Assembly (NCBI RefSeq): GCF_031877795.1
Contig: NC_133935.1
Location: 73,798,303 to 73,862,302 of the forward strand
Length of the DNA: 64,000 nt
Reading direction: 5' to 3'
DNA from: Strix aluco
Lineage: Eukaryota > Chordata > Aves > Strigiformes > Strigidae
Below the pieces are notes generated by a model. That model was not told the DNA's origin. It worked only from the letters and a program-made list of their open reading frames with translations, and did no database searches. Position numbers and translations under genes: made by a program. Below are positions 30,901 through 42,800 of the stretch, one piece after another. Position 1 is the first letter of the stretch. Every line of letters starts with the position of its first letter.

Positions 30901-31554
30901 AAGAAAGCATGTAGATGTTTAATCCCTGGTCTGTCTTTCACAGCCCATACTGGATTAGGCAAGACCTGGAAAGAGTTTCATTAGTTTCTTCCCTGTTACA
31001 ATAGGATCCTGCCCAAAGGCATTTTGAGACAAGAACCCATATGGTTATTGAATATGCGGTATGCTGTAAACCAGCCAGAGAAGAGGGAGTGACTTTGCAG
31101 GTTGTGATATGACTGTAAATAATAATTCCTTCCCAAGTCAATTGATTAGACATAAATGCTGTCACTGAGATGGTTGTTACAACACTGCAGTAAAGGCAAG
31201 GGTATCGAGATGCATGTTGGCTAAGGCTGCTTCTGGTACTTTTCCAACTCTCATTATCCACTACTCTTTAAACACATGGAATTTGGAACGTACCACTCTC
31301 ACCAAGCAGCCATGTGTAATTTTCCTACAATGGGGTAAAGCTCTGTGTTACAGTCTCTGTTCTTGCCTAACATTTGAGTTGCCTGGGTTTCTGTTTGTTT
31401 GTTTGTTTTTAGTGCTACTGAGATTTGTACTGACATTTTTATGAAGCTAATTTTTATAATGTCAGGATTTTGTATTTAAGTGATAGTAGAAGAATCATAA
31501 CACATCACTTTATGCATGAAGTTAAGATTATTTTTTCCTGTACACCTCAGTTTA
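27901..31554. other. Intergenic, no gene recognised
   Basis: AT-rich DNA downstream of NAMPT. Two overlapping AATAAA motifs at 28584-28593 could serve a still longer NAMPT transcript. The open frames here (for example 30038-30409) lack an ATG start, splice context or family motifs and look like chance. A (TTTG)n tract lies at 31391-31410. Confidence 0.7.
31391..31410. repeat. (TTTG)n microsatellite
   Basis: Tandem tttg units (ctgtttgtttgtttgttttt) in intergenic DNA. Confidence 0.85.
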
Positions 31555-31985
31555 TGTTTATGCTGAATTTCATCTCCCATTTTAATTAGCAGTCACTGTG
31601 TTTCATAAGGTCCTTTTGCAATTCTTCACAATCAGCTCCCATCTTTGTTACCCTGAGTAACTCATCACCTCCAGCAAACTGTCACCTACTCACTCATCCT
31701 TCTCTAGATTGTTTAATAACGTGGAGCTGCATGAGTTCCAGCACAGATCACTAAGTGGAGTTTCACACTCTCTGAGAAAGCTGAGTATTTTTCCTCCTCT
31801 GTTTAATATCCTTTGATCAATGTTGTATCCATGTAAGAACCTCCCCTCATGTCTCAAAATTTCTTAGCTTCCTTCAAGACTTGATTAGAAACTTTGTTGA
31901 ATGCCTTTTTGAAATTGAAGCAGGCTATATTAAAAGGGTCTCCCTTATCCACACACCCATTGACTCCTTCAAAGGGCTTCAAAGA
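31555..31985 (-). mobile_element. Old degraded CR1/L3-like LINE fragment (reverse transcriptase region)
   Basis: Read on the minus strand, 31985-31850 gives PFEGVN.CVDKGDP followed by a KKAFNKVS block. This is the recognisable remnant of the motif-A segment of CR1/L3 reverse transcriptases, with the catalytic acidic residue of the DF.KAFD core changed. The rest, to about 31555, follows the order and wording of the same LINE's downstream coding strand with many substitutions and indels. It is far more diverged than the 56-61 kb CR1 copies, so it is an older insertion. The boundaries are approximate. Confidence 0.6.
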
Positions 31986-32761
31986 AAGTGACATTCTCTT
32001 GCACATGTCATGTGGAGTCTTCCCCAGGAGCTTAAATTCATTCCTTCCACTGTAATTTCAAAGTTAAGTTTGTCCACCTTCAGCATCCAACCCCTTGGTC
32101 TTTCTGTGCCTTTGTCTGCAAGATCAAAAGTCTTTTGAAAATTTGGAAAATCTGACTCCAGACAACTCAGGGAATTTGTGAAACTTTCTTGTTCTCTTGC
32201 TGTCTTTCCCATGTTGCAATACAGTTCTCAGTGGCAAACAGCACAATGCTGACAAGATTCTACAGTCTTATTCCTGTGTTGACAGTCACAAAAAAAACCC
32301 AAATTACCAGCTAGACATTAGGACAAATCTGTTCTTCAGGTTTGAATTAAAGAGGGACAGTTACCAAGTAACAGAGCAACTTGTGGGAGGCTTGTCACCT
32401 GGTGATGCTTCTCAGGGACTTGCATGAACAGGGAAGATGGACATTATAAAAGAGACAGCCTCACCAGCCACTGCAGAAGAAATTTGATGTGGACTAGAAG
32501 CAGAGAGAACCTAGTTTTCACAGTGCTCATCCTTGGACTCCAAAAAAGTTCTTGTATCCAACAAGGGACTCTCGACTAAACCAGACTCCAGAGTAGTTCT
32601 GAGTAGAGACATTTGTTTTAGAACTGCATGCAAGGCTCTGTGGACGTCTCATGTCCTGAAAAAATATATAACCTGGTCATCTCTATACTGGAGATAAGGG
32701 TGTATTGAAACTACTGAGATGCCTCTGGCATATTTGCTGGGCATGAAGTGAGCACTGGCAG

Positions 32762-32896
32762 TTGATATTTTACATATACTGACTGTACAGGGATCACATG
32801 CATCTAAGTATATGTACATCTATATATTACACAAAGATGCAAATCTATCTATATATGAATAGACAGATGTATATAAATGGGTATATATTCTATCTG
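32762..32896. repeat. AT-rich degenerate simple repeat
   Basis: Interleaved TATA, ATCT and ATGT units (for example atctatatatt, atctatctatatatg, gtatatattctatctg). It looks like a decayed tetranucleotide or dinucleotide microsatellite. Confidence 0.6.
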
Positions 32897-35800
32897 TAGA
32901 AGGAAATGTCCATAAAGTCTGAAGACGTTCTTTCATGGGCTATGATCTTTCACAAACTGCATACAAGGATCCTTGCCCTATTTCTTCCTGACAGCTTAAT
33001 TTTATATGTGAAAGGGTTGTGTAAGCAGCATTTTCAGCCACCACCTGACTGGCAGCTTACGATGAAATGATCATCTATGATTACTCCTAAATCTGTCTCT
33101 GAACTAATTCTTGCCAAGACAGTCTGTGTGTCTGTCTCTGGTGTTGTGTAAGTTGGTATTTAGCTACCTGTCAGTGGATGTCATGGGACTGTGACCAGGC
33201 CAGTCAGGTTAACGTAACAGTAACCTGTCTTTGTCCCTCTTTATTACACTTCAATTTACATGTCTTCCACAGACTTTATTAGCAGAAGTTTTATGTTATT
33301 ATTTAGTTCACCGATGAACAAACTGAATTGTGTCAAGAAGACCTCAGCTCTTTGGCATTGCTGCTAAACGTGGTCATGCTTACTGGTGACCACCAATGAT
33401 CAATATTTTGAGATCCGCAAAAGAACCAGTTTTTAACCATGTAGTTAATTACCTGGCAATTACATATTGCACAAGTTTTTAAAACCAAACACAATGCTGT
33501 ACTAATGCCTTGGAGGAATTAACATTGCATTATGATGGTTTTCTTTATTCAACAGACCTGCAATCGTATCAATAAAAAGACACCAGCCCTATTTAACTCC
33601 CTTTGTTACTACTAGCCAGTAAAGTGCTCTGAACTGAAAGGTTAAGGATGATCTTCTCCTCCACTTGGGATCTCCTTCTCCCTTTAGCTTTGAGCAGGAA
33701 GCTCTGCCAGCCAAATCCTGGTTTCCACTGCAATTCCTGACAAAAGGAAATACCTTTAGGTAAGGCATGTGCTGGGAATATTTGGCTGGAGAAAACACAG
33801 CCCCAGAGGAGAAGTGGGACCTGTGTGTTAGCTAGGTAAAGTCATAGGAGAAATGGGGACCATCACCCTGGGGACCGTCCTGCCCAGCACAGCCCAGACC
33901 TGGCAGTTCATCTGTCCCTGGGTAAATGTCTGTGTTGGATCAAACTTGCTGAGCCCCAGGACCAGGGCTCCAGCTGAGCTGCAAAGGGGCTCCTGGGCCC
34001 TGGGCTGGGGCGAGGCGGGGGTCCCAGGTTAGGCAGGTCAGCATGGTTGGAGGCACTCGGTGCCTGGACAGAACCAGCAGATTATCACGCAGCTTGCAGC
34101 TGTGTTTCTATGAAATTAAAACACACGTACTTTGGTGATAAAGAAGGCAGAAGATATCTGTGGTGGACCTAAATCTAGTTGATGATATGTCCCCAACACG
34201 CTGCTCCAGCAACATTTAAAAGCTTCTGAAATGAACATAAATGTAGTATTCACTCATGTTTATGTGCCAAAAGTCACCACAAAGCAGTGAGTGATGCTGA
34301 TGAGGTAGGAAAAGACAGTAAAGCAACATTTTTAAAGGAGAGCACAACTTCTTGAGATACTCATGGTCCAGGGCAAGCCAATGACACCCGCTTTCCAGTG
34401 GGAAGGGCAGCCAGGCCCCAGCCCCTGTTATGCCAGTGGTAGTCATACACACAAGAGGGCCCAGGCAGTTTTCTGTCAGCAGTGATTTCCTGAAGATAAT
34501 GCACACATGGCCATAGAAAAATGAGTCTGGGGGTCTGCTTGCCTTTCAAGGAAAGGTGGCAATGCCATCATCCAAGCTTAGGAATTCTGTTTGAAGGGGA
34601 TGCAAGGCTCTGGGATGTTGGGATGCTGTGGGCACAGAGGTGGGATAGCCACTGTCAGTAATGGGACCACCTAGAAGGCAAGGTGGTATGATGCATCTGA
34701 CCAACACTGGGCTTTCCTGCAGAACAGGTCTCCACAAGGGTCTGGAGAGGAAAGTCCCAGTCTTTCTCAAGCTTGCAGGTGCCAGGTAATTGCATCAAGA
34801 GCAGGTCTTCTGTGAAGGGAGGAGCTCAAAGACTGAACAGCTTCAGCCAGGATTTGACAACCCACAGTGGCTCAATAGACCTCTCTGGGAGATGAACCTA
34901 TGCATTTTTAGAGCAGTTCAGACGTAAATATGTGCTGTATTTTGGGATTATCTATAGTGCAACAGAGATAATGCATGATAATACACCTCCCAGAGCCTGC
35001 CCTGGTTGCCTCCCTGGGTTCCTCCTGCCCTGCTTGCTTGATGGGAGCCAGGAGTTTTCATCTTCCAGAGGTACTTACACACCCACTGCAGCTTCAACAT
35101 GCAGTTCCCTGGGGGCTGTGAGATCCCCCACGGGGTAGCAGGGTGGTCTGTCTGGTGTGGTTTCCATCTGTGCAGGACAGTCACTGACATGGGGCAACCT
35201 CATGGTCTCCTTTCTCCTCCTCTACCCTCTGGTGGAGCTGCCACACTGTCCTCCCAGCCTCCTGGTGCAGTGGCCCTGGGCAGCAGCATCCAAATCTAGG
35301 GCCAGAGAGGCCACTGTGGCGTTAATGTTTCCAGAGTGAACGTATGGCTGATGGCAGGATGAAATCTAAGCTGCTGAGTTAGATACAACCCAGGTTTACA
35401 TCAGAGAAGTGTAATGTCAAGAAGAAGGTGGGGAGTAACCAGCCAGCAAACCAACTGAGGATGAAGAGGAAACTCCCCTCAAATGCCCAGCATACCCCAG
35501 GGGAAAAAAAAAGGATTTTGTACAAAGTGCATTTTTCTTGTACACATTGCTCCTGCTCAGTTAGGTGTGATCAGGGATGGACAATCATCCTTTAGCTTGC
35601 AAGGTGCTTCCTGCCAGGCTAAGCTGTCCATGTGATGTGTATTTGTGTTTCAAAACTGAGTTCCAGGTCAGCCTAGCTGCAAGCTAGGGGAGAGCAAAGT
35701 TGTACAGACCAAGGGAGTCTGTAGGGAAACGGCTGCGCTGAGGATGCCAGATCCCACTGTCTGCATCTAAGAAAAGCCAGAGGGACAGACACTGCTGTGG

Positions 35801-38800
35801 GCATCCTGTTAAGCACAGGCGAGGACTGTATAGCTTTCACTTGTGACCTTTCAGCTTCCAAAATCTTGGCTGTAACTTGCTAAAATACACTTTGCCTTTA
35901 CTGTCACACTTAACCAAGCAGAGGTGGGGGGGTAAGGAGCTGTCCTGGAGCCTGCTGAGCACGTTTTGAGCATTCTGCTTCCCTGGAGATGCCAAGCTGA
36001 AGCCAAGCGGCATGACCACGCCATCCTGGGCCCTGCAGTGAATCCTCTCCATCAGAAGTTGCTGCACAGATGCTGCTCTCAGGAGGGACTTCTCAGTCCC
36101 CACAGCCCAGCAGCCCCTGGAACAACTGCCCTCCCAGCTCCAGTTAAGTCCTGAAGGTGAGTGAGCAAGCCTCAGGTCAAAACTATGTCAGGTCTTCAGG
36201 CAGCATCAGGCTTCTGGACAAAACCACTGCACCCACCTTGTGCCTGTATAGGGATTGTTTCCCCTGGGGAGACATCAGCCATCTCAGGATGGGATGTGAT
36301 GTTTTCCTCTCCTGTTGGTGCAGACTCAGGACAGAGCACCTCTGGGTGATGGGCAGGTGTTGGCAGAGCCAGTGGCCCACCAGTGATGCATTGTACTCCT
36401 GCGTCATTCATTGGCACTTCCTTCTGAATAAGCTCCTCTCTAATGGGCTTGGTGTCAGCTCAGTGCTGGTCAGGAAAGGGCAGCAGGCAACACCAGAAAG
36501 GAAAAATGATTTTGAAAGTGGAAGAATCCAGGATTCTCTGATGCCTTCCTCTGCCGGGTGAATAACAAACCACCCGGCCACAGCGTTTGTAACTAGACTC
36601 TTCTCCATATTTTTAGCAACTGATCTATGAGATCATTTTGCTATTTTCAGTTGTTTGTGACTTGGGACTTTTCTGCTGGGAACATGCTGAGTGGGAAGGA
36701 GCACATACTCTGAGTTTCCAGTGAGGGGCTGAACAGACCCTACATACCCAGTAAATGATACTCATTTTCTGAGCAGTTTACCTCCCCGGAGCATCAGCAA
36801 CCCAGGGAATCAACAACTGTTTTGGAAATGCCCTCCAGGTTCCTCTAAGATGCAGGAGAATAAGCATGTACCCAGGAAAAGTCCAGACACTCTGCAGTAA
36901 ACTGACCTGATCACTTCTGTCAGCAGGCAGAGTCCATCTGTAAAGCTGAATGTCACCTCCTGTGCCCCCTTTGCAAGCAAGAAATATAATTCCCACACAT
37001 GCCTTTTGGTGACTCAGTAGTTTCAGAGTGAAGTGTCTCACAGCAGATCATATATTCTGTGTACCCTACACCATTCCCAGCGCTAACACAGTGCTGGCTG
37101 CACACAATTACATCTGACAGCTGGGCACCATTAGCAGGCCCTGCCCTCCGAAAGGGGCAGCTCTGGCCTGCTTCTCTCCTGCTTGCCCTGCTGTGTTACA
37201 CACAATCTGCTTTACATCATCTCTTATCTCAAAGAGACCCTGACCCTGAGTGCTGCTGTTCATTCATAAATGAATAAGGATGCAATAATTAATTGACTAA
37301 GCCACAGATATAACCTTACATCAAGCCTGAAAAACTACCTGAAGGATTCTCCTAATGCCACCCATGCTGTGCTAAAACTGTGGCTTCCTTCATCTACATC
37401 AGAACTTTAACAACCATTAAACAGAGACAACCTTTTGCAACCAGGGCAAGGCTCAGAAGAAACGAGTGACTTGGGCTTTCTGTAAGTGGCATGGTCCCAG
37501 CAGCATAGGGGCTGGGGTGCAGGGCTGCCAGCCGCAGCACAGCACACTCCTGCCTGGTGTGTTAGGCACAGCCTTAGCCACTTGCTCCTGTGGTTAACAA
37601 CTCCCCCTCCAAATTTGTTTCACATTGTAGATGTGATTTCTTGGTAGCAGCATCCTCCTGGCATCACATCACCAGCCCAAGTCCTCTGTGATGTCACTTT
37701 TTCTCTATGTATGGCTATGTATGAACATGCGTCAGCCACTTCCCATCCTCTTTTTGACAGGATAAATAACCTCACACTGCAAAGGGCTTTATAACAAGGA
37801 GCTTATCCTCCTTCCCCAGCAAACCTGCACCACATCAACAACCCTCCAAAAGCCCCTGCAGCAACTGCCACCTGGGTGCCAGCAGTGCCACCCTCCCCTC
37901 GGCTCAGTGTCCCCCCACAGCCAGTGTCTCATGGCAGGACACTAGGACTTGGCTCACACCCCAGTACTCCTGCACCCACGTGCTGGGTGGCCAAGTGCTG
38001 CTGACCTTTAAGACCTTGGCAGAGCAGCAGGGTTTCCAACCAGGATGAAATTCTGGCTCTGGAAACCCAAGGGTAAATCTGGGGACAGGAGAGCTTGATT
38101 TCTTCTGATCAGACCCTCGAGTTAAAGGTAAGCTTTGGGCTTTTTGCACATTGAGAGCCTTGGCAGGGCTCCACCGAGCGAAGCACAGCCCATGACTGAA
38201 GCACAGCCACCCATGTGGCAACCCTGCATGGAGCCGTGGGACACTGGAGCTCCTTGCAGCCTGACAGACGACGACAACCTCTGCAAGCCAACAGGCACGA
38301 GATGTCTCAGCCTTGGGACTTCAGCATTTCCACAGCTTCAGGTTCACCAGCTCAGCTGCAGAAGTTTTAAGCTACTGAATTACTTTTTCTATGGTGCTTC
38401 AAATGTATAAAGTGCTTATAGAAGTGCAAAATGGTACTTTTATTACTAAAAGAGGACTGTTTATTTATTCTTATTTCCTTTCAAGTTAGAGGAGGAGAGT
38501 GGAAGAAAATATGAACTTGCTTTCTCCAAGAAAACAAACTGACCTTTGAGTGTTATGAAAGCCTTTATACAATAATTTGGGCAAAGAGAACTGGAATTTC
38601 TCCTGTGAAGCATATTTTTCCTTTAAAAATGCCAGTTTGCTAAAACAAGAACAGTTTGCAGAAAGGCTTGGTTTCAATCTGCCCATTTGATAGCTGGTTT
38701 GAAAAGTTTTGAAACTGCTGAAATGATGAGTTTGTTAGCATAACTCTTCAAATATGAAGTTTATCTATAGTTGGAGTTAAAAAATAGAATTAGAATTCTA

Positions 38801-39790
38801 AAAATAGAAAAAAAATAATAATAAAAAATAGAATTGAAGTAAAAATTAACTATTTTTGCATTTTTTAAAACCAAAAGGTTTAAACTGACCTGATCCAAAA
38901 CACATTGTGATCATCAGTTCACAACAGCTTTGAAATTTGGATTTCTGGGGATTGGAAAATTCATCCCATCCCAGGAGGAGACTGGTAAGCAACCCTGTCA
39001 GGAAAGCTGCAGGTGGGGACCAGGGACGTGAGGCTTCATGCCTGTACTCTAGAATAAACTGCCAACCTTGTACAGTGTCATCACTTTCTTTACAGGTATC
39101 TCTTCCGAAATGGGCTCAAATAACTCCCTGACCTGTGGCTGTGACCATGGTGCAAAACATGAACTCCGCGTTTGGACAGGCTAACATGAAGCCATTACCT
39201 GGTCTGAAGACCTCCACACAAAATAAATATATCTAGTATCCTGGTGCAAAAATAATGTCAGTTAGAAATCAGGAAGCCCCTTCTGCCTCATGACTATTTT
39301 CTCCCAGCAGCTCAGAGGTGGGACACAGCCACTGCATGGTTTGCCTGAGCCTGTATTCAGCATGGGGAGGGCTGGGGCAATGTTGGGTTGCCCTGATTTG
39401 TACTTGTTTTACTGATCTGCTCCTATTTGATGGGTTTGTTTTCAGTTTTCAGAATAGCACAGGTTCAAAGCAACAGGCGAAGCATTTCTGGCGCTCTCGC
39501 TCTTCACCAAAGGCAGTGTTAAGACATCTAATGAAAAAAGAACAAACATTAAGCTAAAGACACGTCTGTCTTACTAACCAATACTAACTAACCTTAGAAG
39601 GCTTATTACTTTTTGCTGCTGCTTTTCAACCAAAAATGAAGTAGTCTGGGCTAGAACTACTGTTTAGAGCAAGATAAAAGTCCAGTCAAGATCCTGCCCT
39701 CTGTTAAAGGTACTTTTGTCTGGGAAATATACTGGGAATAACTGGTGGGTGGGGGAAACCAAAGGAAATAAGTAAAAAGAGGTGAGTAAA

Positions 39791-39825
39791 CTTTCTTTTT
39801 TTTTCCTTTTTTTTTTTTTCTCCCC
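39791..39825. repeat. Polypyrimidine tract
   Basis: An almost pure T/C run: cttt, then T8, CC, T14 and ctcccc. The mirror strand is a polypurine run. It is low-complexity DNA. Confidence 0.8.
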
Positions 39826-42800
39826 TGCTTTCCGCACCAGAGAAAGCACACAAAACCAGTTACATTCATTCTAATTTTGGAAAAAGTGGGGTTTCTAAGG
39901 CCAAAACAAAAAAGAAAGACTTCATCCTGGAATAACACTCTCCAGAGTCTGCACTAGCAAGGTACTAATGCACTTCCCGGCGGGGTGAAATGATGCTGCC
40001 TTTGGCCTTTAGCCCCGTGGCACACCAAAGGCATGAAACTATGGCTCATCACAGATATCTTTTATTGTGGCTTAGGGCCAAAAAGGCAACAATAATGACT
40101 TATATTTGCACAGCATGTTTCATAATCCACTGGGGTCACAACCAAGCAGGTTGTGTGCAGCTGTGCCCTTCTCATTCAAATTCCTAAGTACAAAATTAAT
40201 GTGCTGGTTTGTGGTTGTTAGAGAAGACACTAAGTGGCCTGTCTTTCCTCCTTGTTACTTGATAATGCATCCTGCTGCAAGTCCTTCTAAAAGCTGCTGC
40301 TGTTAATTTTTATCCTCCTAGAACTGAAATATTTTAATCCCAGGCAGTGTATAATCAGTGCAAACCTGCCCTTGCTCATGTCCCCAGCTGGAGCAAGAGA
40401 TGTATCCGCTTGAAACCCAGAAAGACAAAACCATTCCCTCTCTCATTTGATCATCTCCAAACTGCTCTCTCTGGCAGCTGGGCATGAGGCTCCTTCATCT
40501 GGAATTAATGTCTGCTCTTCAAAAAATCACCCATCACTTTTCTTTTTTCCATCCTTGCTGCTTAGCCTAACACTTTCCTGAATAGCCAGGAATAAAGTGG
40601 CATTGTGGGGGTTTTGAAGTTCACAGAGCTATGTGTGATTAACAATAGCCAAGAATCAAAAGCATTATGCTTAAACACATCTAATAAATATAATGGAGAG
40701 AGAGAGAAGTCTGAAGGCTTTTCTACATCTGAAACAGATAATTCAAGGGTCACAAAAAATTCACTGCCATAAAAAATGTAAGTCCCTGGAGTTTTTGGAG
40801 TAAATCCAGCCCAAATCCAAAGAGCGTCAACCAAGGATACCTTTAATAAATGTTTAATTATTCAACCATTGGATCATGCGGTTCCTAATTCTCTTCCAAC
40901 AGGCATTTTGCCTGGTAATTAGTTTATCTATGCACTGAGCTGACACCAAAGCCCAGTGTCCTCCTGCTGGGTGATACCACTGGTGGATGTTTGTCGACGG
41001 TCTCCATAGCCCCTGCTACAGCCACTCTGGCTTGGCGCCCAGAGATTAGGTCAGAGAGTCACCCAAAACCACGGTGCCCAAACAGCCAGATCAGGCGGGT
41101 AGCTGTACCTGTGTCCAGGGCTTGAGGGGTGTCTGGGGATCCAACATCCCCCACAGCGGGAGAAGAGGGATGTGTCCTCCCACCAAGACCTGGGGTGATG
41201 CAGCGGCTTCCCTCATCACATGGGATTTCGTTGGTGATGGGGAGTGTGTCTCCCAGCTCCTGCTGGCACTGTCCTTGGGAGTTGCAGGGGCAGGATTCAG
41301 CTGGGCTGTTGGAGGCTTATCCTCACCATCCAGAAGCCACAAAGCTCCCAAGGCAGCCAGTGGGGTGGTGGGAGGGGTGAAACGCAGACCGTGGGCACCC
41401 CAGCTTGGGCCTGGGGGTCTCCCAGCCACCTGCAGCATGCTGGCAGGAGCCTAGAGGAGCAGAGCAGCCTGAATAATGTCATTTTGCAGCCCAAAATAAT
41501 GTCATTGAAGCCAAGTCAATGTCACCTTGCATTCTACATGTTTATGTGTTGTCCTGCCCACATCTGGTGTGAAAGAAATAATAACAGTTGTACACACGGC
41601 TGATGTGGTGCCTTCAGGCTTAGGTTTCACTGTGCTAGGTGGAAGCCCAGCCCAGCTCCTGCCCAGCAGCCACCACAGCACTCAGCCTGGGAGATGAGCC
41701 TGAGCTCAGCTCTGCAGAGCATCACCTGACTCCTGAGATGTCTAGAGCAGTCCTACATCAAGCCTGCACTATAGCCCCATTTCAAATAACAATAGTATGA
41801 AATTGTATTTTATTTAACTCGGTTTTGTTTTCTATAAAAACAAAGATGATAAGAAAGTTTATTTCAGCAACCAAACTGGGGGAATCCATTAAATAACTAT
41901 CTGGATCCAGCTTTCTGAAATCCTCTGTTGTTAGATGAACTGGTTTCTTTTGAGGACTACCTTTATTTTGACTATTTATTTAGAATATTTATTTTGACAA
42001 CCAAACTAGTATAAAAAATTCTGCCTTGACTCCAGACCCAACCTATCAGCTTTGGGGCTGATCTGCTTTAGGTTTCTGAGACTGGAAACCGGTGCTGGGC
42101 TTGCAGAAGGCACTCAGCTGCAGCCCCGTGGCACAGACACTGTGTATCACACCTAGCTTTGCCTCTTGACTGTAATCCTGCCTGAGCAGGGGCTGTGACC
42201 CTTCCCTGCCTGTTTGATTTTTTGGAGCATTTACTCTTGGTAGGTCTATGAGGCCTTCTACAGAGAAATATTTCAAAACCTCCACTAATCATAAAAGAAA
42301 TCAGGTAGAAACCCACATAGGAACCCTCTAGGTAGGATCTAGAAATGCATCTTGCCAAGAGTCAGAGCTGACATCTCCTGGGGTAAAAGACTGGGTTTGT
42401 CCTCCTCAAAGGACAACAAAATATGAGGATGTCCCCCCCAGTGCAATCCTGAGTCTCTGCTGCACCCCTGCCTTCATGCTCAGAGGTGTGTTTGCTCTCA
42501 ATGTCTGGCATTGATACCTGGAGGCTGGGACCTGCTGGAGTAATCCCATGTGCACAACACATGTAATGTCTTTTGACATAAGGGCGACAACTAAATGCCT
42601 TCACTGCTGGGTTGAGCAGTGTGCTGAGCTAGGTTGCTTGTCTGACTTGGCACTATGGGATAGGATTGTGCACTGTGGGAGAAGCCGTTATTGATCAGTC
42701 TCAGCAGTTTTAGCTCCAGCTTTGGTTATGTGAAGGGCCATCTCATTCTGTGAGCACTTTCCTCACATCCCATTATGGTCCAAGCAGGTTTCTTACCTGC

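Noticed and set aside
32310-32410. Possible + strand CR1 3' region (agacattaggacaaatctgttctt)
   Set aside because: Only a short stretch resembles CR1, and the following sequence does not continue the pattern.
33060-33480. Possible further piece of the old LINE at 31.6 kb
   Set aside because: Only scattered short phrases match, in no clear order.
36157-36561. 134-codon open frame
   Set aside because: Shadow frames on both strands in GC-richer DNA, with no motif to support a gene.
41074-41603. Several overlapping long open frames on both strands (up to 126 codons)
   Set aside because: The region is GC-rich, and open frames occur in several phases on both strands at once. This is a composition effect, and no protein family is recognisable.
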